Positions 1-11,478 of a DNA stretch of 64,000 nt are shown here, piece after piece. The notes beneath the pieces were generated by a model. It searched no databases, was not told the DNA's origin, and saw only the letters and a list, made by a program, of their open reading frames with translations. The stretch lies in assembly GCA_003280995.1 (NCBI GenBank), contig QCDG01000005.1, forward strand, positions 1 to 64,000, in the 5' to 3' direction. How positions within the stretch are numbered: the stretch's first letter is position 1; each line of letters opens with the position of its first letter. This DNA comes from Prochlorococcus sp. AG-355-A09. GTDB lineage: Bacteria; Cyanobacteriota; Cyanobacteriia; PCC-6307; Cyanobiaceae. The translations under genes were made by a program, and so were the position numbers.

Positions 1-501
1 GAAATACTCGAAACTGTAAGGAAATCAACTAATCTCCCTCTTCTTTGCAAAGATTTTATTATTTCTGCTTATCAGATTTATAAAGCAAGGGTATCTGGTG
101 CTGATGCAATATTATTAATCGCTGCGATTTTAAGTGATGATGATTTAATTTATTTAAAGAAAATAGCTGATAATTTAAAGATGAGTGTTCTTGTTGAAGT
201 CCATAACTCTAATGAATTAGAAAGGATTCTAAAGTTAAAATCTTTTAATTTGATTGGAATAAATAACAGGGACTTAAAGACTTTTAAAACGGATTTAAAA
301 ACATCAATAGAATTGATGCATACATATGCAGATATATTTTTAAAACAAAATATTATTCCCATAAGTGAATCGGGAATTAATTGTGCCGAAGATTTAGAAT
401 CGCTTAGATCTATTGGAATCATGGGAGTATTAATTGGTGAAACTTTTATGAGAGAAACTGATATTGAACAATCCTTCAAGAAATTATTTAACTCAATATA
501 A
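1..501 (+). CDS. trpC: Indole-3-glycerol phosphate synthase, C-terminal part (5' end outside window)
   Basis: Open frame from base 1: [44 protein letters not shown]...[14 protein letters not shown]...[16 protein letters not shown]...SESGI; typical TrpC TIM-barrel motifs. Confidence 0.95.
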   Translation, partial: EILETVRKSTNLPLLCKDFIISAYQIYKARVSGADAILLIAAILSDDDLIYLKKIADNLKMSVLVEVHNSNELERILKLKSFNLIGINNRDLKTFKTDLKTSIELMHTYADIFLKQNIIPISESGINCAEDLESLRSIGIMGVLIGETFMRETDIEQSFKKLFNSI

Positions 502-556
502 TATTGACTTCAAATCGTGCTATAAAATTGAATAAACAGAGTTGTACTGAATATAT

Positions 557-1228
557 ATGCAGGCTGTAATTTTAACAGGTATAGTGGCAGGATTTGTGCA
601 TGTAGTTAGTGGCGCTGATCATCTAATTGCAATGGCACCTGCAGCGATTAATAATCCTCAAAAAGCTCTTAAAAATAGTTTCTCATGGGGTTTGGGACAT
701 TCTTCAGGAGTCCTCTTGTTAGCTTTTCTAGCGATTTTTATTAAGGATATTACGCCATTAAGCAAATTTTCTAGTATCGCCGAATTCCTAGTTGGAATTT
801 CACTTCTAATTGTTGGAGTATTTGCTATAAAAAATTCTTTTCAATTAAGTATTCACTCGCATTCCCATAAGCATGAGAATGGAATTGACCATCGTCACTT
901 TCACTTTCATGTTAAGGAACAAAAAAATAATAATAAGCACTCTCATGCTTTAACTGGTTTAGGCTTGCTTCACGGTATAGCTGGAGGTTCACATTTTCTT
1001 GCAGTTCTTCCTGCTTTAGCACTACCTCTAACAAGCGCTTGCTTATATTTGATTTCATATTTGATTGGTTCACTCATAAGTATGAATCTTTTTACTTGTT
1101 TAATATCTTTTACCACCTTTAAAGCAAGTAAAAAATTTATTAAAAGATTAATAGCTGCAGCAGGAGGGCTTTCCTTTTCTTTGGGATTATTTTGGATTCA
1201 AAGAAGTGCTTCTGTTTTTTTGAATTAA
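557..1228 (+). CDS. Nickel permease-like membrane protein (NicO/UreH-type) with His-rich loop
   Basis: Multi-TM protein with HSHSHKHENGIDHRHFHFHV loop; adjacent to sodN/sodX. Confidence 0.65.
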   Translation: MQAVILTGIVAGFVHVVSGADHLIAMAPAAINNPQKALKNSFSWGLGHSSGVLLLAFLAIFIKDITPLSKFSSIAEFLVGISLLIVGVFAIKNSFQLSIHSHSHKHENGIDHRHFHFHVKEQKNNNKHSHALTGLGLLHGIAGGSHFLAVLPALALPLTSACLYLISYLIGSLISMNLFTCLISFTTFKASKKFIKRLIAAAGGLSFSLGLFWIQRSASVFLN

Positions 1229-1504
1229 AAAATTTTTTAATTTAGGAATAATTAATTTAGAGGTGACAATCCCAATTATTTTTTCGTTATTGATTAATCC
1301 AAATTTATTACTATCTTCGCTAAATTCAATATTGTCTCCAATAACCTCAATGTTATTTTGATTTACTGAATTTATCCTTTTTATTAGATTTTTATTTTTA
1401 AATGGATGATTAAAAATAACTATTTGTCGATTTTTAAGTATTGATTTATTCCTTTTATATTTTTTAAAAAATACAATATCACCTTCTTTTAGGTAAGGAA
1501 ACAT
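1187..1504 (-). CDS. sodX: Nickel-type superoxide dismutase maturation protease (S26 signal-peptidase-like); true N-terminus uncertain, see findings
   Basis: MFPYLKEGDIVFFKK...NHPFKN; immediately downstream of sodN; catalytic SGES lies upstream of the called ATG. Confidence 0.75.
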   Translation of the reverse strand: MFPYLKEGDIVFFKKYKRNKSILKNRQIVIFNHPFKNKNLIKRINSVNQNNIEVIGDNIEFSEDSNKFGLINNEKIIGIVTSKLIIPKLKNFLIQKNRSTSLNPK

Positions 1505-1588
1505 CGATTCACCACTAATAATCGCGGTTTTTCTTAAACCTAAAAAAAATAAAATAAAATCAAAAAAACTTTTGAAAATAACTCTGAG

Positions 1589-2062
1589 TTAACTAGCTTT
1601 TACAAAAGCGTCTGATCTTCCTTTTGAAGCCCAGAAAATATTATGAATTTTTTCTACATAACTCATTAGTTCTTCAGATTGGGCTAAGTCAATATTAACT
1701 TTGCATGCACTGCATAATTTGGCCGCCTTCCAAATGGTTTCATGTAAGTCTGGATAAGTTTCTAAGTGAACTGGTTTAAAGTAATCTGTCCACAAAATTA
1801 GAATCTCTTTCTTTGTTTCTTTTGCTTGCTCTTCTTTAACTGCAACATATCTAGAAAATGTATTACTGTATGCAGCCCACTCTGCTGAATTAGTGCTAGA
1901 AGGAGCTTCTAATGCAATAAGTTTTTTTGTCATTGATAGAACTGCTTCTGCTGCAACTCTCGTAGATGCTGGGTCGTAAACACCACAAGGACCATCGCAG
2001 TGAGCGTGGACTGTAATTGGGGATTTTTTATCTAGAAAAGAATTGATGAATTTACTTAACAT
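1589..2062 (-). CDS. sodN: Nickel-containing superoxide dismutase precursor
   Basis: Ni-hook motif HCDGPCGVYDP after a short N-terminal leader (MLSKFINSFLDKKSPITVHA). Confidence 0.97.
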   Translation of the reverse strand: MLSKFINSFLDKKSPITVHAHCDGPCGVYDPASTRVAAEAVLSMTKKLIALEAPSSTNSAEWAAYSNTFSRYVAVKEEQAKETKKEILILWTDYFKPVHLETYPDLHETIWKAAKLCSACKVNIDLAQSEELMSYVEKIHNIFWASKGRSDAFVKAS

Positions 2063-2140
2063 TTCAAATATTTGGTGTTGTATATATATTACTTGGAGAT
2101 TAACTAAATTGAAAAGTCTTAGATATTTTTCTTACTTAAT

Positions 2141-2719
2141 TTAATTGACTTTTAATAATTCAACTTCGAAAATTAAAGTCGCATTAGCAGGTATTACATT
2201 TCCAGCTCCTCTTGATCCGTATCCAAGTTCTGGAGGTATTGTTAATTTTCTTTTGCCTCCAACTTTCATGCCTGCTACACCTTCGTCCCAACCTTTTATT
2301 ACTCGTCCGGCACCTAAGGGAAAGCTGAATGGAGCTCTTCCGATACTGGTATCAAATTGTGTCCCGTCCTCTAGAGTTCCTGTGTAATTTACAGTAACTG
2401 TTTGCCCAGCACTAGCTTCATCTCCTTCCCCGTTTACGATATCTGCAATAATTAGACCACTTTCTGTAGTCCTTGAATTGTTGTCTGATGGTGTTTCTTC
2501 TGCCATAGCGAAAAGTAAAGGATTTGGATCTGATGGGTCTAGTTCAAATAAATTATTATTTGAGACATTTGATGATTTTGCAACAGATGTAGGTGTTCTT
2601 TGAACTGACTGAGTTTCTGATTCAGCAGCACTAACAACTTGAGGTGAATTAAATTGACTGAAAAGAGTTAATGAAACACAAAAAACAAAAACTGCAAAAC
2701 TAATAAAGACTTCTTTCAC
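2141..2719 (-). CDS. FKBP-type peptidyl-prolyl cis-trans isomerase, exported
   Basis: [83 protein letters not shown]-terminal hydrophobic segment. Confidence 0.95.
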   Translation of the reverse strand: MKEVFISFAVFVFCVSLTLFSQFNSPQVVSAAESETQSVQRTPTSVAKSSNVSNNNLFELDPSDPNPLLFAMAEETPSDNNSRTTESGLIIADIVNGEGDEASAGQTVTVNYTGTLEDGTQFDTSIGRAPFSFPLGAGRVIKGWDEGVAGMKVGGKRKLTIPPELGYGSRGAGNVIPANATLIFEVELLKVN

Positions 2720-2805
2720 TTAAATTTTGAAAGTTACTAAACCTTAGTCTACAGAATGAAGGTACAATAAATGGGTGATTATAAATTTAATTTCGTAATT
2801 TTAGA

Positions 2806-4293
2806 TTGTTAATCCCAACTCAAATTAAAAGTCTAAGACAATATTTTTACCCTTGTTTAGGAGGGGTTTTAGGAGGAATTTCAGTTTCAACTCATTTTTG
2901 GCTGATTTTTATGCCGATATCTTTATTTATTTTATGGAAGGGAAGTGAAAGAAGAATAGCAAATTTTTGTTGGGGTTTTTTCTTTATCTTGATAAGTCAT
3001 TCTTGGCTCTATGATCTTCATCCATTGACATGGCTTGGGTTTTCATGGCTTGCAAGTTTAATAATTGCCATTTTAATATTATTACTTTGCGCTTTTCTGG
3101 GTGGGATATTAGTTTATTTATGGGGATTGTTAGTTGAAATTATTCTCTGGAAAGAGGATGTTTTCAAAATGAAAATATTATCTTTAACAGTAAAAGTATT
3201 TTTTTTATCCTTGACTTGGGGTATTGGTGAACTGATACTTTCTCAAACACCTTTTTTTTGGATAGGTTTAGGAGAGAGTATTATCCCAGGTGATATTTAT
3301 CTTGCTGGTTTAGCGAGATGGATTGGTGCAAGTGGTTTATGCGTATTACAAATATTAATTGGATTTTGGATTTTTTATATTCAAGGTGGATGGGAAAGAA
3401 AACTTCACTTTAAAAAAATATTTATTTTCGGACTTTTTATTATTTTTTTCTTACATCTTTTGGGGGGGGTATCAACCCCAATAAAAAGAGATTATGAATA
3501 TCCTGTGGCTATTTGGCAAACAAATATACCAACAAGAGAAAAATTAAAAATAAATGATGAATTTATTGAAGAAAAGCTATCTATCGCTCAAAAATATGCT
3601 TTATCAAACAAAGCGAAACTTCTTGTTGCTCCTGAAGGAACTCTATCCAATAATTTTAATTTTTCTAAAGGCATTAAGGTTAATACCTTGTCAGGAGGTT
3701 TCAGAAATTCAAATAATGAGTTAAGAAGTTCTTTACTCGGATTTCAAATTGGAGATAAATCTTTTAGCTCATTTATAGATAAAAACAGACTTGTTCCAAT
3801 AGGTGAAAAAATACCTAGATTTCTAGATAGTTTTTCAAGAGGATTATCAGCAGTAGGAGGAATTCAACCAGGCTCTGATTCAAGATTTTTTGATCCTAAA
3901 TTTACACAACCTCTAGCAGTGGCTATTTGTTATGAAATTAGTGATGGACTAGAAATAAGAAAAGCTGTTAATAGCGGTGCAAAACTAATAATAACTGCAG
4001 CAAATTTAGATCCCTATCCAGCTAAGCTTTATAATCAATTCCTATCTCTGGCTAGATTAAGAAGTATTGAAAATAAGAAAAATAATTTACTAGTATCAAA
4101 TACTGGCCCTACAGGCTTAGTTCAAGATGATGGAAAAATAATTAAACTTTTAGATTATGATGTCGAGCAAAATGAAATAGTGTACCCTAATTTTTCATCC
4201 GAAAAGACTTTCTATACAAAATTTGGAGATAAACCTATTTTGTTTTTGTTTATATTATTTATGGGATTAAATTTCTTTTGGAAAATTAACTAA
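2806..4293 (+). CDS. lnt: Apolipoprotein N-acyltransferase-like protein
   Basis: Multi-TM N-terminus followed by nitrilase-like domain ([38 protein letters not shown]). Confidence 0.75.
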   Translation: MLIPTQIKSLRQYFYPCLGGVLGGISVSTHFWLIFMPISLFILWKGSERRIANFCWGFFFILISHSWLYDLHPLTWLGFSWLASLIIAILILLLCAFLGGILVYLWGLLVEIILWKEDVFKMKILSLTVKVFFLSLTWGIGELILSQTPFFWIGLGESIIPGDIYLAGLARWIGASGLCVLQILIGFWIFYIQGGWERKLHFKKIFIFGLFIIFFLHLLGGVSTPIKRDYEYPVAIWQTNIPTREKLKINDEFIEEKLSIAQKYALSNKAKLLVAPEGTLSNNFNFSKGIKVNTLSGGFRNSNNELRSSLLGFQIGDKSFSSFIDKNRLVPIGEKIPRFLDSFSRGLSAVGGIQPGSDSRFFDPKFTQPLAVAICYEISDGLEIRKAVNSGAKLIITAANLDPYPAKLYNQFLSLARLRSIENKKNNLLVSNTGPTGLVQDDGKIIKLLDYDVEQNEIVYPNFSSEKTFYTKFGDKPILFLFILFMGLNFFWKIN

Positions 4294-5443
4294 TTATTCC
4301 ACCACCTAATAAAATTTCTCCTTTATAAAAAACTGCAGCTTGTCCGGGCGTTACCGAACTTTGACTTTCTTCAAAAATTAATTTAAATGTTGTAGTTGTA
4401 TTATCTAAATTTTTCAAAGGTATTAATGTACCTTTTACTGGATTACTTCTATATCTGATTTGTGCTTCTACTTCTATCTCTTGCTCAGGTTCTTCGATTG
4501 AAACCCAGTTAAGCTTATTAATTATTACTTCTTTATTAAATAGATCACTTTTATCTGCTACATAAACTATATTTTTTACCCTGTCTAAACTTTTTACATA
4601 TAGTGGTTTCGGCCAGGCAATGCCCAACCCTTTTCTCTGACCTACCGTAAAGTGCTGAATTCCATTGTGCGTTCCAAGGACTTTCCCATTTACATGCACA
4701 ATTTCTCCTTCTTTGGGTTCAATGTGTTTGTCGATAAATATCTGCATTGATCCATAATGCTCAACTAAACATAAATCTTGACTTTCTGGTTTTTGAGCAG
4801 TTCTAAGGCCTAATCTCAGAGCTTCCCTTCTTGTTTCTTCTTTTTTCATTTCACCAAGAGGAAATTCTAATCTGCTTAGTACATCTTGAGAAAGAGAATA
4901 AAGAAAATAACTTTGGTCTTTGTTTTCGTCAGCACCTCTAAGAAGAAGGAATTCTTTAAATACAAGGCTCTTGCAATCAAGTGTTTCAGCATAAGATGAT
5001 TTATTTATCCTTGCGTAATGTCCGGTCGCAATATGAGTAAAGTCTTTTTTGCTTATTGCGTAATTGAGCATTTCTTCAAACTTCACATTCTTGTTGCACA
5101 TCGAACATGGAAGTGGAGTGAATCCTTGCTCATAGCTTTCAGTAGTTTTTTTAATTACCTCTCTTTCGAAAATTTCTCTTGAGTCTATTATTTTATGATT
5201 TATTCCTAAATCTTCACAGAGGCCAGCAGCATCTACTAATCCTTCAGAACAACATGAGCCTTGTCCTTTCATTAGCCAAAGAGTTAGTCCCTCAACATTC
5301 CAGCCTCTTTCTACAAGAAGGGCAGCTGAAAGGGAACTATCTACGCCACCAGAAAGACCTACAATAATATTTTTCTTCTTTTTAGTTTTATCATTAGAAG
5401 AAAAAAAGTTCTCTAATTTTTTATCCTTTTGTGCCTTTAACAT
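4286..5443 (-). CDS. mnmA: tRNA-specific 2-thiouridylase
   Basis: [60 protein letters not shown] motifs. Confidence 0.96.
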   Translation of the reverse strand: MLKAQKDKKLENFFSSNDKTKKKKNIIVGLSGGVDSSLSAALLVERGWNVEGLTLWLMKGQGSCCSEGLVDAAGLCEDLGINHKIIDSREIFEREVIKKTTESYEQGFTPLPCSMCNKNVKFEEMLNYAISKKDFTHIATGHYARINKSSYAETLDCKSLVFKEFLLLRGADENKDQSYFLYSLSQDVLSRLEFPLGEMKKEETRREALRLGLRTAQKPESQDLCLVEHYGSMQIFIDKHIEPKEGEIVHVNGKVLGTHNGIQHFTVGQRKGLGIAWPKPLYVKSLDRVKNIVYVADKSDLFNKEVIINKLNWVSIEEPEQEIEVEAQIRYRSNPVKGTLIPLKNLDNTTTTFKLIFEESQSSVTPGQAAVFYKGEILLGGGIIS

Positions 5444-5489
5444 GGAAGTTTAAATTTTTGAACAGTACTTCAATTGCTTTGTACTCATT

Positions 5490-7055
5490 ATGAATGAAAT
5501 TGTATGGCCAATAATTGACTCTGAACATTTAATTGTTGATTCAAAGCAAATGTTGATATTAGAGAAAGAAATGTTTTCTGATGGAATGCCACAAGAAGCA
5601 TTGATGGAAAAAGCTGGTATCCAAATTAGTAGATGGCTCTTAAAAAAGAAACCTCTTCTCAAGCATGGAATAACTGTTTTTATAGGTCCTGGGCATAATG
5701 GCGGGGATGGTGCAGTAATAGCTAGAGAGCTTTTTTTGAGAGGTTTTTATGTTCAGGTATGGTGTCCATTCCCGATTAAAAAAACATTAACAAATAACCA
5801 CCTTAATTATCTTACATCTATTGGTGTCACAAAATTAGTAGAGCCTCCTGATGTAAATGGGAAAGAGCTTTGGATTGATGCAGTTTTTGGTAATAATCAA
5901 ACAAGAAAAGTTGATGATAAATTAATTAAACTGTTTAATCAAAAATTTCATAAAAAAAATGGAAAGGTAATAAGTATTGATATTCCAACAGGATTATGTC
6001 CTGATAAAGGAGAGCCTTTTTTAGATAACGCAGTAAAGGCAGACTATACCTTGGCCATTGGTCTTTATAAGATTGGGTTGACCCAAGATTCTGCTTTGCC
6101 TTTTATTGGAGAATTGCACCACATAGATGTTGGGATGCCTACTAGTAAACTGTCCAAAGTTGATAAAAAGATTTTTAAGGTTTCTTACAAAGATATAAAA
6201 AATATTGATTTACCTTCTTTACCAAAAAACTACAACAAATATCAAAGAGGTAGGACATTACTAATAGCTGGAAGTGAAAAATATCCTGGTGCCGCATACT
6301 TGGCATTAAAAGGAGCTATATCAAGTGGTGCAGGCTTTATCTCTGCGGTCCTTCCTGGGAAAGTTGCTGAATCTATTTGGCAAGTTGCCCCAGAAATAGT
6401 TTTAAAAGAAACTATGCAATCTAACCAAAATGGGAATGCATCTTTATTTAGTGCATTAAGGAATATTGATTTAAGTGCATTTGATTCATTAGCTGTCGGT
6501 CCAGGAATAGGAATTGATAATGATGATTGGCAAAAATCAAAAGATTATCTTATGGATTTTGGAGGATTATTGATCTTGGATGCAGATGCACTTAATAGAA
6601 TTTCGGAATCTAAGTTGGGGGCAAATTTCTTTTTAGAGAGAAAGTTTAAGACATGGATTACACCACATAGCAAAGAATTTGGAAGATTATTTCCTAATAT
6701 CAATTCTAAGACCAATGTTGGGCTTGCTGGTGAAGCGGCAAAAGAATTCAATATCAGTATTTTGTTAAAAGGAGCTAACAGTGTAGTTGCTGACAATAAA
6801 AAAATATGGCAACTTTTTGGGACAGATTCTCAGACAGCTCGAGCTGGATTGGGTGATCTTTTATCTGGTTTTTTAGCTGGTAGTTCTGCGATTGATTTAA
6901 CTTTTTGCAGAAATATATCAACAGATTTTTTTGCTAAATATGTACTTCTGCATTCATTTGCTGCATCAAAGTGTAAAAAAGGGTCAAATGCTTCTGCTAT
7001 TGGTGACGAATTGTCAAAATTAATGAGAAATATAAAAATGAGACAAATATCTTGA
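5490..7055 (+). CDS. nnr: Bifunctional NAD(P)H-hydrate epimerase / ADP-dependent dehydratase (YjeF fusion)
   Basis: N-terminal GPGHNGGDGAVIARELF epimerase motif plus C-terminal GSEKYPGAAYLALKGA...AVGPGIG...LDADALN...TARAGLGDLLSG. Confidence 0.93.
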   Translation: MNEIVWPIIDSEHLIVDSKQMLILEKEMFSDGMPQEALMEKAGIQISRWLLKKKPLLKHGITVFIGPGHNGGDGAVIARELFLRGFYVQVWCPFPIKKTLTNNHLNYLTSIGVTKLVEPPDVNGKELWIDAVFGNNQTRKVDDKLIKLFNQKFHKKNGKVISIDIPTGLCPDKGEPFLDNAVKADYTLAIGLYKIGLTQDSALPFIGELHHIDVGMPTSKLSKVDKKIFKVSYKDIKNIDLPSLPKNYNKYQRGRTLLIAGSEKYPGAAYLALKGAISSGAGFISAVLPGKVAESIWQVAPEIVLKETMQSNQNGNASLFSALRNIDLSAFDSLAVGPGIGIDNDDWQKSKDYLMDFGGLLILDADALNRISESKLGANFFLERKFKTWITPHSKEFGRLFPNINSKTNVGLAGEAAKEFNISILLKGANSVVADNKKIWQLFGTDSQTARAGLGDLLSGFLAGSSAIDLTFCRNISTDFFAKYVLLHSFAASKCKKGSNASAIGDELSKLMRNIKMRQIS

Positions 7056-7195
7056 AAGAAACAATTAAAGAGAGTTATTTATAGTTTTAAACACATAAGT
7101 GTACAAATATTACTTGAAATCTGAAGCGCGCATTAAATATTTGGCCATTTGCTTAAAAATATAGGAAAGTTTTAATACCTTAATTAGGTCTAAAA

Positions 7196-8137
7196 ATGGT
7201 CTCATCATTACCAATTCAATCAGAACCACCTAAAAGGAGGAGTAATGATCCAATAAGTTGGTATTTGCAAAATATTGGTAGAGTCCCCTTATTAACACCT
7301 GCCGAAGAGATTGAACTGGGTAATCAAGTCCAGAAGATGATGATTCTTACAGAAGATGGACAATTAAATGAAAAGGTTAATGAATTTACAACTCAGCAAA
7401 AAAGAACTATAAAAATTGGTCGAAGAGCTAAAGAAAGAATGATGAAAGCTAATTTAAGATTAGTAGTCAGTGTGGCAAAAAAATATCAAGGTAAAGGACT
7501 GGAATTACTTGATTTAGTTCAAGAAGGTTCTCTTGGGTTGGAGAGGGCTGTTGAAAAATTTGATCCGACAAGAGGATATAAGTTTTCTACTTATGCATTT
7601 TGGTGGATTAGGCAGAGTATGACAAGAGCTATTGCATGTCAATCAAGAACAATCCGTTTACCTGTTCACTTAAGTGAAAGGTTGGCTTCTATTAGAAAAG
7701 TTAGTAGAGATTTGGCTCATAAGCTTGGTGCTATGCCAAGTAGAATTGAAATAGCAGAAGCAATGGAAATTGATGTAGAAGAATTGGATTCTGTTTTGAG
7801 ACAAGCCTTATCGACAAGTAGTTTAGATGCTCCAGTAAATGGTGATGATGGCAGAAGCTTTTTAGGTGATTTGATTGCAGATAGTAATAATGAAGAACCT
7901 CTTGATCAAGTTGAACAAAAAATGCATCAAGAGCAGCTTGGTAAGTGGTTAAGTCATTTAAGCGAGCAAGAACAACATGTTCTCAAACTAAGGTTTGGAC
8001 TTGATGCAAATGAGAGACATACGCTTGCAGAAATTGGAAGATTATTAGAAGTTTCTAGGGAAAGAGTAAGACAAGTTGAACTTAAGGCACTAAGAAAATT
8101 AAGGAATTTAACCAGAAAATTACCTAGCGGTATTTAA
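7196..8137 (+). CDS. RNA polymerase sigma-70 family factor (group 2 type)
   Basis: DPISWYLQNIGRVPLLTPAEEIELG, LRLVVSVAKKYQGKGLELLDLVQEGSLGLERAVEKFDPTRGYKFSTYAFWWIRQSMTRAI, C-terminal HTH SRERVRQVELKALRKLR. Confidence 0.96.
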   Translation: MVSSLPIQSEPPKRRSNDPISWYLQNIGRVPLLTPAEEIELGNQVQKMMILTEDGQLNEKVNEFTTQQKRTIKIGRRAKERMMKANLRLVVSVAKKYQGKGLELLDLVQEGSLGLERAVEKFDPTRGYKFSTYAFWWIRQSMTRAIACQSRTIRLPVHLSERLASIRKVSRDLAHKLGAMPSRIEIAEAMEIDVEELDSVLRQALSTSSLDAPVNGDDGRSFLGDLIADSNNEEPLDQVEQKMHQEQLGKWLSHLSEQEQHVLKLRFGLDANERHTLAEIGRLLEVSRERVRQVELKALRKLRNLTRKLPSGI

Positions 8138-8138
8138 T

Positions 8139-9212
8139 CTAATCTTCTGCCCAAATATATTTGGTTAATTCTTCTGAAGGAGGTTCAGGAGCTTCAATTG
8201 CATTTTTAACTGACTCCGATATTTCAGCATCAATCCTCTTTTCAATAATTTTTAATTCTTCTTCCGTAGCGAATTTACCGTCTATAATTTCTTGGGCTAA
8301 TTTCTTAATAGGATCTCTTTTCCCCCAAAACTCCTTCTCTTTTTCAGACCTTAATTCATCTGGATCTGCAAGAGAATGGCCTCTATATCTATAAGTTAAA
8401 CATTCTAAAAGTGTGGGACCTTCTCCTGCCCTAGCTCGCTCAATTGCTCTTTGTGCTGCCCCTCTTACTGCTAATACATCCATTCCATCAACTTCCTCGC
8501 CGTGCATGCCAAAAGCAGACGCTTTTCTCCAGATTTCAGGATTACTAGTAGCTCTATCATGAGCCATACCAATAGCCCATTTATTATTTTCAACAACAAA
8601 AATTATTGGTAATTTCCATAACTGGGCCATATTTAAACATTCAAAAAACTGCCCATTATTGCAAGTCCCATCCCCAAAAAATGCTGCAGTTACCGCATCA
8701 CTATTACTATTTCCAGCAACTTCCTTTTTGTATTTACTTGAAAAGGCTGCCCCTAAGGCAACTGGAATTCCCTCTCCAATAAATGCATATCCTCCGAGTA
8801 GGTGATGCTCTCTTGAAAATAAGTGCATGGATCCACCTCGGCCTTTGCTACAACCAGTGGATTTACCAAAAAGTTCACTCATTACTTCAAATGAGGGAAC
8901 ACCCGCACTTAGTGCATGAACATGATCGCGATAGGTACTACAAAACCAATCATGTTTCTTTTTCATGGCGCCAATTACTCCCGTGCTTATAGCCTCTTGA
9001 CCGTTATATAAATGAACGAAACCAAACATTTTTCCCCTGTAATACATTTCTGCACACTTATCTTCAAACCTACGCCCAAGCGTCATGTCTTCATAAAGGA
9101 ATAATCCGGTTTCTCGATCTAATTCGGCTTTTTTTATGTCTTGAAGATTTGAGATTCTCTCTACGTGTGTTTCCAAGAAAAATACCTTAACGAAGTTTTG
9201 ATTTGTTAACAT
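8139..9212 (-). CDS. pdhA: Pyruvate dehydrogenase E1 component alpha subunit
   Basis: [70 protein letters not shown]. Confidence 0.96.
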   Translation of the reverse strand: MLTNQNFVKVFFLETHVERISNLQDIKKAELDRETGLFLYEDMTLGRRFEDKCAEMYYRGKMFGFVHLYNGQEAISTGVIGAMKKKHDWFCSTYRDHVHALSAGVPSFEVMSELFGKSTGCSKGRGGSMHLFSREHHLLGGYAFIGEGIPVALGAAFSSKYKKEVAGNSNSDAVTAAFFGDGTCNNGQFFECLNMAQLWKLPIIFVVENNKWAIGMAHDRATSNPEIWRKASAFGMHGEEVDGMDVLAVRGAAQRAIERARAGEGPTLLECLTYRYRGHSLADPDELRSEKEKEFWGKRDPIKKLAQEIIDGKFATEEELKIIEKRIDAEISESVKNAIEAPEPPSEELTKYIWAED

Positions 9213-9325
9213 TCTAAGCCGTGATGGGCGATTTTCATGTTTTTTTTTAATAACTCTGTAAGACCTTGTGAAAAAATTTTTTAACTTGATAAAATTTGTC
9301 TAAGAATTTTCAATAGGATATTTGT

Positions 9326-11431
9326 TTGGAACTTCCTTTAGACCATTTTCGTTTAATTGGCGTAAGCCCCTCTGCAACTTCTGAGGAAATATTAAGGGCG
9401 TTTCAATTGCGGTTAGATAAAACACCTGATGAAGGTTTTACTTATGAAGTTTTAACCCAAAGATCTGAGCTGCTTCGCCTCACTGCCGATTTACTTACGG
9501 ATCCAGAAAGCAGAAGAGAGTATGAAAATTTGTTATTAAATGGGAATTCTGGATTGGATTTTTCCTCAAATAGAGAAGTAGCAGGATTAATACTTCTTTG
9601 GGAATCAGGTTCACCAAAAGAAGCTTTTAAAATAACGAGAAAAGCATTACAACCCCCACAAACTCCAGCTTTAGGAAGTAGTAGAGAAGCTGATTTAACA
9701 TTATTGGCTGCTTTAACAGCTAGAGATTCTGCAATTCAAGAACAACAGCTTAGATCCTATTCGAACGCGGCAGACTTTTTACATGAAGGTATACAACTTC
9801 TACAAAGAATGGGAAAGCTTGGAGAAAAAAGAAAAGAACTTGAAGAAGATTTGGTTGCTTTGCTTCCTTACAGAATCCTAGATCTACTTAGTAGAGATCT
9901 AAATGATCAAGAGTCTCATAAAAAAGGCTTAAGTATGTTGGAAAATTTAATAATCAAAAGAGGTGGCTTGGAAGGTAATAATAAATCTGAACATAAAGAT
10001 TATTTAAATCAGCAAGAGTTTGAAGTTTTTTTTCAACAAATTAAACCATTTTTGACAGTGCAAGAACAGATTGATTTGTTTCTTGAATTACAAAAGAGAG
10101 GATCATTAGAAGCAGGATTTTTAGCGTTTCTATCCTTAACAGCTATTGGTTTCTTTAGAAGAAAGCCAGAAAAATTATTTGAAGCGAGAAGAATTTTAAA
10201 GAAACTAAATTTATCAGGCCTTGATTCAATGCCTCTAGTTGGTTGTTTAGATTTGCTTTTAGCTGATATTGACCAAGCCTCTGCAAGGTTTTCAAGTAGT
10301 TCTGATGAAAATTTACGAGATTGGCTTAATAATTATCATGGAAATAAGTTAGAAGCGATATGTATTTTCTGTAAAAATTGGTTAGAGAATGATGTTTTAG
10401 TTGGGTATAGAGACATTGACTCAAAAGAGGTGGATTTAGATTCTTGGTTTGAAGATAGGGAAATTCAAGAATTTATTGAAAAATTAGAAAAGAAATCAAA
10501 TAAAATTGTAATTAGATCAAATCTTCAAAACCAACAAACTGAGAAGGAATACTCCACAAAAACGACTGAAGATTTTGATAATATATTTGGGAATATTGAT
10601 GAAAGAAGATTACCTTGGCCTGGTGGTATAAAACAAGGCTATGAACAGGTTGAGACCAAAGAAACAGAATTCAATGAGGAATACTTTAAGAAAAAACCAA
10701 TTGAGTTTTATAATTTTTTAATTGAAAAAATTGCTGAATTAAAGTTTAGTTTTGGGGAATTCTTAAAGGATAAAGAGATAATTAATCGGTCTCCTTATTT
10801 AATTTATATCTATGCGTTTTTAATCTTATTTGCATTTGGTATTGGTATTGGATTTTTAAGAAATAATTTTAAAAAATCAATTCAGAACGAATCTATTGCT
10901 GAAAAACCATTAATTCCAAAAGATAAAAATCAAAAGATTAGTGAGATAGATATTATTCAAGAAATAAAAAAAAATCCTTCAAATAAATTGAATTCCATTT
11001 CTGAGGAATCTACTTCAATTATTTCCTATGAATTTAAAGAACTTAATACTGCGTCACCTTCTTTGAAAGATATAACGAATTTAATTAATGGATGGCTTCT
11101 TAATAAAAGTAATTACTTAGCGGGAAAGGCTGAAATTAATCTTTCGAAGTTTGTTAGTAAAGGTCTAATTGATCGAACAATCGAAGAAAGACAGAACGAT
11201 ATCAAGAAAGGAATTTATAAGGAGATTAATTCCCAAATACGTAAAATTGATTTGGAATCGCAAACTTCATCTCGTATAGTTATTTTAGCAGAATTGAATT
11301 ATTTAGAGAGAGTAGTAAAGAATTCTGGGGAATTTATTAATGAAACATCTTTAAATCCCCTTAAAGTTAAATATATTTTGGGTTTTTCAAATAAATCGTG
11401 GAAATTGGTTGATTTCGTGAGCGGCTTGTAA
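9326..11431 (+). CDS. ftn2: Cell division protein Ftn2/ARC6-like (N-terminal J-like domain, single TM segment)
   Basis: LPLDHFRLIGVSPSATSEEILRAFQLRL...LTDPESRREYE; internal TM YAFLILFAFGIGIGF; TTG start. Confidence 0.85.
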   Translation: MELPLDHFRLIGVSPSATSEEILRAFQLRLDKTPDEGFTYEVLTQRSELLRLTADLLTDPESRREYENLLLNGNSGLDFSSNREVAGLILLWESGSPKEAFKITRKALQPPQTPALGSSREADLTLLAALTARDSAIQEQQLRSYSNAADFLHEGIQLLQRMGKLGEKRKELEEDLVALLPYRILDLLSRDLNDQESHKKGLSMLENLIIKRGGLEGNNKSEHKDYLNQQEFEVFFQQIKPFLTVQEQIDLFLELQKRGSLEAGFLAFLSLTAIGFFRRKPEKLFEARRILKKLNLSGLDSMPLVGCLDLLLADIDQASARFSSSSDENLRDWLNNYHGNKLEAICIFCKNWLENDVLVGYRDIDSKEVDLDSWFEDREIQEFIEKLEKKSNKIVIRSNLQNQQTEKEYSTKTTEDFDNIFGNIDERRLPWPGGIKQGYEQVETKETEFNEEYFKKKPIEFYNFLIEKIAELKFSFGEFLKDKEIINRSPYLIYIYAFLILFAFGIGIGFLRNNFKKSIQNESIAEKPLIPKDKNQKISEIDIIQEIKKNPSNKLNSISEESTSIISYEFKELNTASPSLKDITNLINGWLLNKSNYLAGKAEINLSKFVSKGLIDRTIEERQNDIKKGIYKEINSQIRKIDLESQTSSRIVILAELNYLERVVKNSGEFINETSLNPLKVKYILGFSNKSWKLVDFVSGL

Positions 11432-11478
11432 TTACAAACTTCAAGATCATCTATAATAATTAAAATTACTTTTAAATA

